From Chloroflexota bacterium (GTDB lineage: Bacteria > Chloroflexota > Anaerolineae > Promineifilales > Promineifilaceae), in assembly GCA_020628815.1 (NCBI GenBank), contig JAHDEN010000009.1, positions 1-61,123 on the forward strand: a DNA stretch of 61,123 nt, written 5' to 3'. Under the pieces are notes generated by a model. That model was not told where the DNA came from. It was given only the letters and a program-made list of their open reading frames with translations, and did no database searches. Positions 1 to 8,891 of this stretch are shown piece after piece (position 1 is the stretch's first letter; every line of letters begins with the position of its first letter). The translations under genes were made by a program, and so were the position numbers.

Positions 1-301
1 GCAACACCCCATCCGCATACCCGATATCAAACAGCATCCCCTGCGACAGTTCGCCCGCCATTTTTCGCGGGGGCATGTTGACGACAAACAGAGACTGTTT
101 CCCCACAATCTCTTGAGGATCATCCCGCTCTTTTTTCATGCCTGCCAAAATTTGGCGAGTGTGATCACCAAAATCGACGATAAGTTTGAGCAGCTTGTCT
201 GATTTTTCTACCTCTTCAACGGCCGTAATTGTGCCCACACGGATGTCTAGCTTTTCAAAATCTGCAAAGGTGATGTCCGGTTTAATTTCTGCTGGTTTCA
301 T
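1..301 (-). CDS. tRNA-binding domain protein (CsaA / MetRS beta-like), 3' end outside window
   Basis: The reading frame starts at the ATG complementary to 299-301 and runs off the left edge, giving 100 visible codons. An AAGGAG ribosome binding site lies seven bases upstream. Near the N-terminus the protein reads DFEKLDIRVGTI, followed by KSDKLLKLIVDFG, RQILAGM and GKQSLFVVNMPPRKM, then SQGMLFD. This is the OB-fold tRNA-binding domain (EMAP-II/MetG C-terminal family) found in CsaA and as a free beta subunit of methionyl-tRNA synthetase. The family binds structured RNA, usually tRNA, in the cytoplasm. The visible part is nearly a full domain, so only a few residues are probably missing if it is a stand-alone protein. 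Whether it acts with MetRS or as a CsaA-type chaperone cannot be decided here. Confidence 0.85.
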   Translation of the reverse strand, partial: MKPAEIKPDITFADFEKLDIRVGTITAVEEVEKSDKLLKLIVDFGDHTRQILAGMKKERDDPQEIVGKQSLFVVNMPPRKMAGELSQGMLFDIGYADGVL

Positions 302-794
302 CTCTGTCTCCTTCTCTTTTAATGTTGGCAATCTTAACCCAATTGGATCGCTTTTTCGATACAGATAATAGAGCCGTGGCCTGAGGTGCGATCAGGCTGA
401 CTTATGGTGAGGCAACCATCAAAGAAACTTGCTGGCAAACCGAATAATGCGTGAATGTCATTTGTACCGTAAGATTTTTTCACTATGCTTGCGACCATTG
501 GGTAGGTGTTTCTTTGATAAGATGAAGGTCAAAGAGAACTGATCCAGATATTCGATATAGCAACAACACGGCCAATATACATTTTTGAAATGTGTATTAT
601 CGAAACAAGGCTAAACGAGACATGATGGTGACTACAGATTAGGGTGTTGACTTTCTCCAAGTGATTTAAAGACTGCGATGCGGAGCTGTTTTCGGTATTT
701 TCTGATTCCGTGATTGTTAATTTAATACATAAGCCGCTTGCTTGTTTATTGCTGGGTTTAAGCATTAAAAGTGAGGCCGGTTTGAGGAAAATTC
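302..794. other. Intergenic region, no gene supported
   Basis: This 490-base gap separates two divergently transcribed genes, so it should hold both promoters. I see no tRNA and no convincing coding frame. A frame at 529-765 on the minus strand has no family signature and no good ribosome binding site. No pair of -35/-10 boxes is clear enough to annotate. Confidence 0.5.
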
Positions 795-3700
795 ATGAGT
801 TTCAATCAAGCAAAAAACAAGTCTTTAAAAGCTATTTACATATCTCTTTTAGGCAGTAGTGTTCTGATTTTAGCATTGCAATATTTGGGCGTATTTAATT
901 TCAGCTCAACCGCATTTACAGCTCCACCACCAAGCGGGAGCCTAACCGTCACAATTTTTGAAGATAATGATGGGGACGGTTCATTAGATAGCGGCGAAGC
1001 GACCCGTTTATCAAATGTACCTGTTGCGATATTTGATGCAGACGACAACAGCGGACCCGCATGCGCCACGGCTGTAACAGATGCAAGTGGTGTTGTGACT
1101 TTTTCTCCGGCCGATTTGACCGGCTGTAGTTCGGCCGAAGTACGGCTAGAGGTTGACTCTACAGGGTATCCTCTCGGCTATTTTGTGGGGCCAACAAATA
1201 CGGTCGACAACGATGCGAACCCAGCTACGTCAAGCTATGCGGATGATCCGGCCGATGCCTCACCTACAACCCAAATTGTTGATCTTAGCGCAGACAAAAG
1301 CGTTAACATCGGCACAATTTCTCCCGCAAACTACCAATGTAGCCCAGAAGATGCCTATCTGATGGTCCCCTGCTATATCAACGGTGACCCACTAGCCGAC
1401 GGCGCATCGGGTGATCTTGACTCTCTTGTAGGATTCCCCTACACCGCACAAGGATCAGCCTATGATCCTGAAGATCCTGCAAATCCGATAAATGTGATTG
1501 AGCCAGATCATTTGGCATTGGGGCAAGACACCGGTTCGACTTGGGGATTAGCCTGGAGCCAACAAGACCAAATTGTTTACAACAGTGCGTTTCTTAAACG
1601 GCACGTTGGGTTGGGTCCGTTGGGGCTAGATGGCATTTATGCGATTGATATGTCGGCCGGAGGAGATGCGGCCACTATAACCAACTGGCTTGAAATCGAA
1701 GATGATTTGGGCATTGATATGGGGCAAAGCCTCGTCCCATCAAATGTTAATCGCGGTCTGATCAGCGATACGGTGCCCAGCTATGATACGGCGGTGTTTA
1801 ATTTGATCGGCACCATAGGCATGGGGGACATCGACATTGTTGACGATGAATTGCTAGACCCGGTCGGAACTGAATTTAATGGATGGGTTGATCATGACTA
1901 TCTGTTCATTAGCGATGTAAACAATAAAAATATTTTGGTGGTTGATACAGAGACAAAAGGATTGGTTTCTACCATCGAAATCCCAGCCCCAACCCCGGCT
2001 TGTACCAATGGTGAACACCGGCCGTGGGCAACCAAATACGAAGCTGGAAATTTGTTTGTGGGTGTTGTTTGCGACGGTTCCACAGATACAGCCAACTTTG
2101 CCAATCCTGATCCAAATCCAAATTTAGAAGCGATCGTTTACTCATACGATCTTGTACCAGAGCTTTCAGCTGTAACTCCCCCCTCGATTGTTACCACACC
2201 ACCAACCGTTGTGCTCCGTAATTCACTGGGCTATACCAAAGGTGGCGCTTGGAACGCGTTTGACTGCCCTGTCACCAGCGGATGGCATTCATGGGCTACA
2301 ACGGCCAATCCACAACCGACCATCGAGTTTTCAACCAGCAATCAAATTTGCTGGCCAACCCCACTTTTAGCAGACCTTGAATTTACAGATGAAGGGAACA
2401 TGCTAATTTCTTTTGTTGATCGCACAACGCATCAATGGGGATTCTTTAACTTGGGCCTTGATACGGTTAGCCCTGATCTGTATGAAACCTTTTCAGGTGG
2501 AGATTTGTTGATGGCTTGCCCGAATGGTGCAGGTGGCTTTGATCTTGAAAACGATGGTCAATGTGGCGGGCTTAACTCCAACGCATCGGCCGGAAATACC
2601 CACGGGCCAGGCGGCCGTGAGTTCTTTTATGGTGATGCATGGCAATCAGAATTTGGCGGTCATCAAGAAACTGCTAACGGTGGTATCGCCTATCTAAAAG
2701 GATCAAACGAAGTAGCTGTTGCCGGTATGGACCCTTGGGGTAACCCATACTTTTCAAGTGCCGGAATGAACTGGTTCGACACCACAACGGGTGATCCACG
2801 AGACCCTGGCTTTATGCTTTTCTCGTCTGGTAATTCCAACTCACCAGTAATCACCCCCGGTACCCAAGGTAAAGCGGGTGGTCTGGGTGACGTAGAGCTC
2901 TTCTGCCCCGCGATGCCACAACAATTGGGCAACTATGTCTGGTACGACACAGATGGAGACGGGGTTCAAGACCCGGATGAAATCCCATTAGCTGGCGTTA
3001 CCGTATATATGGAATTGCCTGACGGCACAATTGTGTCAACCGTCACCGATGAAAATGGATTCTATTCATTTGATGTCCCTGCCAACGAAACGGTGACTCT
3101 TGCGTTTGATACCTCTACATCAACAACTATTTTGCCCGGTGGCATCCCGGTTGCGGATCTTCCACCAACCCTAACGGATGGCCCGGATGCGACTGATGGA
3201 AATGACTCAGACATCGCCCCAGATACCGGTCTAACAATCGGTGGAAATCCATTGCCCGGTGTAACGGTGCCAACCGGCCGGCCGGGTGAAAGTGTGCCAG
3301 ACGTTGATGCTGGTTTCTTTGCAGAATATGACCTAGCGTTGATAAAAATTGTAAATCCCGGCCAGTCACCCCAAGTGACCAACGGAGATGTGGTTGATTT
3401 CACGATTACGGTTGCCAATCAAGGTGATGTCAACTCTGGAGATTTTACAGTTCGTGAATCTGTTCCGGCCGGAATGAGCTTTGTTTCGGCTGTTGGGACC
3501 GATTGGGCCTGCGCGCCGATTGCAGGTGAAGCTGGCGAGTTTCTTTGCACGTTCACCGGTGATCTGGCTCCTGGCGAAACAACCGATTTAACGATTCAAC
3601 TCCGAGTTGATGATGTGGGTCAGGCTCCGTTCCGCAACTGGGCAGAAATCGAAACCGACTCATCTGATGATATTGGTGGAACCGATAAAGACTCTGATCC

Positions 3701-4619
3701 TGGTGATAACGATGCTGACGGCCAAACCGGCTCTGATCCGGTTATTGACCACAACGATATCGATCATGATGATGAACCCTATGACGAACGGACCGAAGAT
3801 GAAGATGACAGCGACTATGCTGACGTTGATCCCGGGCCGCTTGTATCTATTGGTAATTTAGTTTTTGTCGATAGTGACAATGATGGGTTGTTTGAGCCAC
3901 AAAACGGCGAGTTTGGAATTGGCGGTGTTGTTGTTGAGTTGTTAGATCAAGACGGAAATGTGATCGCGACCACCACCACAGACAGTAACGGCAACTATCT
4001 CTTTGAAAATCTGCCGCCAGGCACCTATTTTGTCTCGATCCCAAACCCACCGGCCGCTTACCCGGCCAGCAGTGATCCAACGTCTACGAGCGACAACAAC
4101 GTTGATAATGATGACAACGGTATCCAGAATAATCCAGGTGAACCGGTTATCAGCCCTCCCATCACGCTGTCGCCGAACGACGAACCAACCGGTGATGGCG
4201 ATAACGATCCGAATAGTGATCTAACCATCGACTTTGGTTTTTATGATCCGATTGAAGAACCGACTGCGATTACGCTGATTAACTTTAACGGCCGGTCTGA
4301 CAATAAAACGGTGACGCTAACGTGGAATACGGCGGCTGAAGTTGATAACTTTGGCTTCTACATTTTGCGCACAACGACACCGGCTATGCCTGATCCGATC
4401 AATTTGGACCAAGCGATCGGATTTGTTGAAACCAACATTGAAAAAGGGACCGTAGCTGGAAGCAGCTATACGTTTGAAGATGAAGTAGACGAGTTTGGCA
4501 CCTATTACTACTGGTTAGTTGATGTCGAGTACGATGAAGACACACACATCGAGCCTCGGCCGGTGCGTGTCGTTGTGTCTCGTTTCAAACTGTTGTTCCT
4601 GCCATTCATTAATAACTAG
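795..4619 (+). CDS. Large secreted surface protein with SdrD B-like and DUF11 domains
   Basis: A 1274-residue exported protein. The ATG follows a TGAGGA ribosome binding site. Residues about 13-33 form a hydrophobic signal/anchor segment. A first Cna-B/SdrD-like module (FEDNDGDGSLDSGE) is near residue 50. Then comes a region of about 550 residues with repeated Asp-rich stretches and YLFISDVNNKNILVVDTET-like text, which resembles a beta-propeller but is not assigned. A second SdrD-B module starts near 711 (GNYVWYDTDGDGVQDPDE), a DUF11 module near 845, a third SdrD-B near 1016 and an Fn3-like domain near 1160. The Asp-rich DxDxDG loops should bind calcium. The extreme C-terminus is LLFLPFINN, a short hydrophobic LP tail rather than an LPXTG signal. 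It is the first gene of a tight four-gene operon with a protease and a sortase. The role is probably cell-surface structure or adhesion (inference). Confidence 0.8.
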   Translation: MSFNQAKNKSLKAIYISLLGSSVLILALQYLGVFNFSSTAFTAPPPSGSLTVTIFEDNDGDGSLDSGEATRLSNVPVAIFDADDNSGPACATAVTDASGVVTFSPADLTGCSSAEVRLEVDSTGYPLGYFVGPTNTVDNDANPATSSYADDPADASPTTQIVDLSADKSVNIGTISPANYQCSPEDAYLMVPCYINGDPLADGASGDLDSLVGFPYTAQGSAYDPEDPANPINVIEPDHLALGQDTGSTWGLAWSQQDQIVYNSAFLKRHVGLGPLGLDGIYAIDMSAGGDAATITNWLEIEDDLGIDMGQSLVPSNVNRGLISDTVPSYDTAVFNLIGTIGMGDIDIVDDELLDPVGTEFNGWVDHDYLFISDVNNKNILVVDTETKGLVSTIEIPAPTPACTNGEHRPWATKYEAGNLFVGVVCDGSTDTANFANPDPNPNLEAIVYSYDLVPELSAVTPPSIVTTPPTVVLRNSLGYTKGGAWNAFDCPVTSGWHSWATTANPQPTIEFSTSNQICWPTPLLADLEFTDEGNMLISFVDRTTHQWGFFNLGLDTVSPDLYETFSGGDLLMACPNGAGGFDLENDGQCGGLNSNASAGNTHGPGGREFFYGDAWQSEFGGHQETANGGIAYLKGSNEVAVAGMDPWGNPYFSSAGMNWFDTTTGDPRDPGFMLFSSGNSNSPVITPGTQGKAGGLGDVELFCPAMPQQLGNYVWYDTDGDGVQDPDEIPLAGVTVYMELPDGTIVSTVTDENGFYSFDVPANETVTLAFDTSTSTTILPGGIPVADLPPTLTDGPDATDGNDSDIAPDTGLTIGGNPLPGVTVPTGRPGESVPDVDAGFFAEYDLALIKIVNPGQSPQVTNGDVVDFTITVANQGDVNSGDFTVRESVPAGMSFVSAVGTDWACAPIAGEAGEFLCTFTGDLAPGETTDLTIQLRVDDVGQAPFRNWAEIETDSSDDIGGTDKDSDPGDNDADGQTGSDPVIDHNDIDHDDEPYDERTEDEDDSDYADVDPGPLVSIGNLVFVDSDNDGLFEPQNGEFGIGGVVVELLDQDGNVIATTTTDSNGNYLFENLPPGTYFVSIPNPPAAYPASSDPTSTSDNNVDNDDNGIQNNPGEPVISPPITLSPNDEPTGDGDNDPNSDLTIDFGFYDPIEEPTAITLINFNGRSDNKTVTLTWNTAAEVDNFGFYILRTTTPAMPDPINLDQAIGFVETNIEKGTVAGSSYTFEDEVDEFGTYYYWLVDVEYDEDTHIEPRPVRVVVSRFKLLFLPFINN

Positions 4620-4630
4620 GACCCCATAAC

Positions 4631-7516
4631 ATGCTTCGGTTTTCTTTTTACCGCGTTATCGGGTTCATAGGCTTGCTTGTGATGCTGGTTTTGATCAGCA
4701 CCAAGCAAGCGGCTTATGGTCGCCCAATCACCCAAATTACAGTTGCTGAATCAAGCGTTGTGATCGATTGGGTCAGCCCAGAGCAACCCATCTATAAAGA
4801 TGGCTCGGCCGCAACCGGCTTTACTGTGGCCCAAACGCCCGGCCGCCCCCAACTACCACAAGTTAGCTTTCCGGTTGCGATTCCGGCCGGTGCAACAGCC
4901 CGGCTCAGCGTTCAACCGGGTGATAGCCAGCCCCTAGTTTTAAACCGGCCGTTTGAGCTGGCACCACAGCCACAAGGCATTTTGACCAACGAACAAGCGT
5001 TGCCGATTGGTGGCGGGTTTGAACCGGCATCGGCCGATTTAACGTTTGAACCTACGTGGGTCACCTTTGAAGAAGTTGGCACGATGGCCGGTGTCCGGCT
5101 GGGCAACATCACAGTGCATCCGGTTTTACCGGCCGACTGGCCCGGTGTTTCGGATCAAGTTCAGCTGCTTGAATCCGCAACGATCACGCTTGATTTTGTG
5201 GGTGCCGACCCGATGCTCAATAAAAATAACAGGCAAGCCATTGAATCAACTTTGGTTGATCAATTGTTGACAAATCAGGTTGTGAACCCTGTTCATCTAA
5301 ACCCAACCCGGCCGACCGCTCAACGGTCACGTCAAGCGAACACAAGCAGCGCCATCATAAAAACGAGCGGTGAGCCCGGCATGGTTAAAGTGAGCTATGA
5401 CCAGCTCAAATCGGCAGGATTTCCGGTCGATTCAACCGAGTTAGGCCTGCTTCAGCTTTTTGCGCTCGACACAGAACTTAGCTGGGAACTTCAGGGAAGC
5501 GGGTCAGATCAAGATCGTTTGGAAGCTGGAGAATCAATCGTTTTCTACGCCCCCGGCCGACACAGCCGCTGGCAGGTTGAAGAGGCGTTTCGCTTGGTTG
5601 CAGGGGCAGAAGCGGGGCAAAAAATCGGCACAGTTTCGGCCGATCCTAGCGGTTTAACCGTCACATCACCCGTTGTCACAGCATGGGCTGAGGAAGATCT
5701 GTTTTATACCCCTCACTGTCTGTGTGGGGATCAGCCTTTGGGGCATGATGGGGATCGTTGGATGTGGCTAGACCTAAAACGGCCGAACAAAGAAACCGCT
5801 TCGTTTGTGGTTGAAACACCGTCGGCAAACACCAACGCAACTGCAACGCTCACCCTCTATCTAATCGGCAATACGGCGCTAACCCGGCCAAACGATCATC
5901 GTTTGGCGGTCAGTTTAAATGGCACCTATTTAGACGATGTGGTTTGGGATGGCAAAACGGCGTTCACGGCCGAGCTAAATGTTCCGGCCGGGCTGTTGTC
6001 TGCCACAAACACGGTTGATCTAGAACTCAAAGATACCGGTGGATTGCTAGACGGCGTTTGGTTAGATGCGGCCAGCATCACCCATGAACGAAATGCAGAT
6101 GCGGTCGTAGCGAATAAGCAGCTGCAAATTCAAACGGCTGGCACGTTAAGCAGATATCAGGTAGGTGTGGCGCAATCAGCCGGGGTTCGTGTTTACGATG
6201 TCACCGACTCACTCGCTCCAATTCGCTTAACCGGAATTACCGCCAGCGGCGACTCAATTGAAATCGGTTCAACAACTGAAAGCTTGCAGACGATCCAAAT
6301 TGTACAGACGGCCGCGTATCAACGGCCCAGCGAAATTTATATGGCTCCTGATCTGCTGACTGAGCAGACTTCGGGCGGTGACATCGTGATGATTGTCCCG
6401 GCTGAACTTCGGGACGAACTGACTCCGTTAATTAGCCATCGAACAAATCAAGGTTACACCGTTGTCGTGGAAGAAGTTGAACGCATATTTGACACCTTTG
6501 GCCACGGCGAACCCAATCCTATTGCGATTCAAGCCTTTTTGAAAGATGGCTGGGAACGTTGGGAAAACCAACCGAGCATGGTTTTGTTGGCCGGAGATGG
6601 ACATTATGATCCGCGCAATAACTTGGGTCAGTCGGCACCGGTTTTGATCCCACCGTTTCTGCTAGATGTTGATCCGTGGATGGGGGAAACTGCGGCCGAC
6701 AATCGCTTTGTAACCTTTGACGGCCCTGATGATCGTTTACCGGAAATGGCTTTGGGCAGATTGCCAGCTAACAACCCGGCCGAGCTGCGTGAGATGGTGA
6801 CCAAAATCATCGATTTTGAAACAGCCCGGCCAGAAGGGGATTGGTCCGGCCGGTTTACGTTTGTCGCTGATAACGCTGACAGCGCCGGAGATTTTGTGGC
6901 GCAGATTCAAGGCATTATCAAACAGTTCTTCCCGGCACCTTGGAAGAGCAAGCGCTTTTTCTTGACTACCGATCAGACCGACCCAGCTCCGTTGATCGCA
7001 CAGATCAAAACGGCATGGAATTCTGGAACCGGGATTGTCATGTTTATGGGGCATGCTTCTATTCATCAATGGGGGGCTGAACAACTTTTCCACATCGACT
7101 CTGTCGCAGAGCTGAACAACGGGTCAAAGTTGCCCATGGTTATGCAGATGAGCTGTTTTACCGGCTCGTTCCATTATCCTGACTTTGATGGGGTAGATGA
7201 GACACTCATGCGTCATGGCACAGGTGGCGCTATTGGAATCTGGGGCTCAACCGGCCTTGGGGTTTCAACCGGCCATGATGTATTGGCAGAAGGATTTTTA
7301 CAAACTTATTTAGAGCCGCAAAAACAGGCGTCGCTTGGAGCAAACCAGACGCTTGGTGCGGCTACTTTAGCTGGCAAGGCAGAGCTGGCTCTGAGTCGCT
7401 CAGATCATTTAGATTTATTAGACACGTTTACGTTGTTTGGTGATCCTGCGACAACTTTAGAATTTGTCACACCGAATGAGGATTATGATGTTTATCTACC
7501 CCTGATAGTTAGATAG
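4631..7516 (+). CDS. Gingipain-like C25 family cysteine peptidase, secreted
   Basis: A 961-residue protein starting 12 bases after the previous stop, with AGGACC as ribosome binding site. A hydrophobic signal segment (VIGFIGLLVMLVLIS) spans residues about 9-23. The first 560 residues resemble the propeptide and beta-rich parts of C25 peptidases. The catalytic region begins around residue 580 (GGDIVMIVPAELRDEL) and includes VLLAGDGHYDPRN, MFMGHASIHQW and MQMSCFTGSFHYPDF. The His of GHA is residue 808 and the Cys of MSCF is residue 842. These fit the His/Cys dyad of Peptidase_C25. The protein ends in YDVYLPLIVR, an LP tail like that of the preceding gene. Known C25 enzymes are extracellular proteases and in some bacteria process or anchor surface proteins. 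Here the partners would be the adjacent surface protein and the sortase (inference). Cleavage specificity cannot be read from the sequence. Confidence 0.85.
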   Translation: MLRFSFYRVIGFIGLLVMLVLISTKQAAYGRPITQITVAESSVVIDWVSPEQPIYKDGSAATGFTVAQTPGRPQLPQVSFPVAIPAGATARLSVQPGDSQPLVLNRPFELAPQPQGILTNEQALPIGGGFEPASADLTFEPTWVTFEEVGTMAGVRLGNITVHPVLPADWPGVSDQVQLLESATITLDFVGADPMLNKNNRQAIESTLVDQLLTNQVVNPVHLNPTRPTAQRSRQANTSSAIIKTSGEPGMVKVSYDQLKSAGFPVDSTELGLLQLFALDTELSWELQGSGSDQDRLEAGESIVFYAPGRHSRWQVEEAFRLVAGAEAGQKIGTVSADPSGLTVTSPVVTAWAEEDLFYTPHCLCGDQPLGHDGDRWMWLDLKRPNKETASFVVETPSANTNATATLTLYLIGNTALTRPNDHRLAVSLNGTYLDDVVWDGKTAFTAELNVPAGLLSATNTVDLELKDTGGLLDGVWLDAASITHERNADAVVANKQLQIQTAGTLSRYQVGVAQSAGVRVYDVTDSLAPIRLTGITASGDSIEIGSTTESLQTIQIVQTAAYQRPSEIYMAPDLLTEQTSGGDIVMIVPAELRDELTPLISHRTNQGYTVVVEEVERIFDTFGHGEPNPIAIQAFLKDGWERWENQPSMVLLAGDGHYDPRNNLGQSAPVLIPPFLLDVDPWMGETAADNRFVTFDGPDDRLPEMALGRLPANNPAELREMVTKIIDFETARPEGDWSGRFTFVADNADSAGDFVAQIQGIIKQFFPAPWKSKRFFLTTDQTDPAPLIAQIKTAWNSGTGIVMFMGHASIHQWGAEQLFHIDSVAELNNGSKLPMVMQMSCFTGSFHYPDFDGVDETLMRHGTGGAIGIWGSTGLGVSTGHDVLAEGFLQTYLEPQKQASLGANQTLGAATLAGKAELALSRSDHLDLLDTFTLFGDPATTLEFVTPNEDYDVYLPLIVR

Positions 7517-7543
7517 GGTTAGATAAACGCAACAGAGAGAACA

Positions 7544-7954
7544 ATGAACACAATCATACGAACCATATCAGTTTTAAGCATCGGTTTGTTGTTGGTGATG
7601 GGTAGCGTTGGACCAACGTTTGCGGCCGGGAACGGTATTACACCAACGCCGGTACCGCCTACCCCAGTGCCACCAACCGCAACGCCTATTCCACCGACCC
7701 CTGTCCCACCCACAGCTACCCCGATACCGCCGACAGCGACACCGCAGCCGGCCGTGTCGAACGAATCAAACCCGCCACCACCTCCAACCGCGACCGTGAT
7801 TCCGGTTGAAATTATTCCCGAAGTTCCTGCGCTGGGTGAGCGTAGCTCGATGAGCTCGCTTTTAAAAGTCAATGGACTTTTGCTTTTGGCCCTCGCTGGG
7901 CTGTTCATTACGTTGCGGGGTGTGTTCCGGGCGGTTGGGGAGATCAAGGAGTAG
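7544..7954 (+). CDS. Small Pro/Thr-rich membrane- or wall-anchored protein, candidate sortase substrate
   Basis: A 136-residue protein between the C25 peptidase and the sortase. Residues 1-28 are a signal peptide ending AFAA-like (TFAA). Residues 33-70 are repeats of TPVPP and TATPIPP, a typical extended wall-spanning linker. Residues 94-98 are VPALG, followed by a hydrophobic stretch (106-123) and a charged tail with R125, R129 and K135. That is the layout of a cell-wall sorting signal, with VPALG in the place of LPXTG. Position next to the sortase supports a substrate role, but the motif departs from the classical one at two positions, so a simple C-terminal membrane anchor is the alternative. 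Another frame on the opposite strand looks open only because of the GC-rich repeats. Confidence 0.75.
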   Translation: MNTIIRTISVLSIGLLLVMGSVGPTFAAGNGITPTPVPPTPVPPTATPIPPTPVPPTATPIPPTATPQPAVSNESNPPPPPTATVIPVEIIPEVPALGERSSMSSLLKVNGLLLLALAGLFITLRGVFRAVGEIKE

Positions 7955-7958
7955 GACG

Positions 7959-8891
7959 GTGATCGAACATAGACACAAAAATCTCCTCGGTGTCATTGAG
8001 CTCATCGGGGATTTTGTGCTTAGATTCCGCAAAATTATTCTCTGGCTGGGAGCAGCTATGGGAATGATGGTTATGGTTTTGGCATTAGGTGTGTTTGCCC
8101 TGCATTCAGCCATTAATGTTTTTGTGGCCCAGTATCATGACAACAATATGATGGCTGATTTGGCAGATTTACCCCCCCCAGAACCAAAGTTGGAATCCGG
8201 TAGCAGCCTTATAACACCGGCCGTACCAGGGCCGGATATTGATCTGGAAGAGTTGGTAAAGGACCACTTAAACCCGGTCGCCTCAGAGCGACCTGCAGAT
8301 AAGGTTGCTGCCGATTCCTCACCATCTAATGCCGACCCTGAATCAACTTTGGGAGATTTAACCGTTGTTGTGGATCAAGCCGCCGTGACTGTGTCCCCTG
8401 TGGCTAAAGTTGTTCAAGTTACCCAGCCGTTTGTGGCAGGTAACCTAAGTATCCCTGAAATAGAGCTAGATCAAGAGATTGAGCCGGTGCCATTTGCCAA
8501 CAACAGTTGGGACGTTGATGATTTAGGGAATGGTGTTGGATTATTGGAGCAGACCGGAACCCGGCCGGGGGACCCGCGGAGCATGGTATTTGCCGGTCAC
8601 GTCAGCACAGAGTGGAGCTTTTTAGGGCCGTTTGCACACCTGTCGAGATTAAAAGAGGGGAGTGAAATTATCTACACCTTGGGGGATGAAATTCACATCT
8701 ACGAAGTCACGAAGATGCAGCGAATCTTACCGTCCCAAGGTGGCTTATTGTTTCAAGATGATCCTGAAAAGATTTTGCTGCTAACCTGTATCGGTTATGA
8801 GGCTGACAGCGAATCTTATGCTGAGCGCTTGTTGATTGAGGCCAAGCGTGTGGACGTTAAGCTGGCTGACGAGCTGACTTTTTCTCAGTAG
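7959..8891 (+). CDS. Sortase family transpeptidase
   Basis: I choose the GTG at 7959, five bases after the previous stop, because AAGGAG at 7947-7952 is correctly spaced. A longer open frame upstream only overlaps the previous gene. The 310-residue protein has an N-terminal membrane segment (about residues 23-50), a Pro/Asp-rich linker to about residue 160 and a C-terminal sortase domain. Visible catalytic residues are His214 in FAGHVSTEW, Cys277 in LLLTCIGY (the TLxTC signature) and Arg290 in AERLLIEAK. Sortases cut a C-terminal sorting signal and transfer the protein to the cell envelope or to another protein. The domain layout resembles class D/E enzymes, but the class is not certain. It is the last gene of the operon from 795. 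Its 3' end overlaps the convergent ndh gene by 35 bases. Confidence 0.9.
   Translation: MIEHRHKNLLGVIELIGDFVLRFRKIILWLGAAMGMMVMVLALGVFALHSAINVFVAQYHDNNMMADLADLPPPEPKLESGSSLITPAVPGPDIDLEELVKDHLNPVASERPADKVAADSSPSNADPESTLGDLTVVVDQAAVTVSPVAKVVQVTQPFVAGNLSIPEIELDQEIEPVPFANNSWDVDDLGNGVGLLEQTGTRPGDPRSMVFAGHVSTEWSFLGPFAHLSRLKEGSEIIYTLGDEIHIYEVTKMQRILPSQGGLLFQDDPEKILLLTCIGYEADSESYAERLLIEAKRVDVKLADELTFSQ

Noticed and set aside
529-765. 78-codon frame on the minus strand in the first intergenic region
   Set aside because: No ribosome binding site, no family signature and unusual composition; most likely chance.
7519-7947. Gly/Val-rich frame on the minus strand over the Pro/Thr-rich gene
   Set aside because: It is the antisense of TPVPP repeats, which stay open by composition only.
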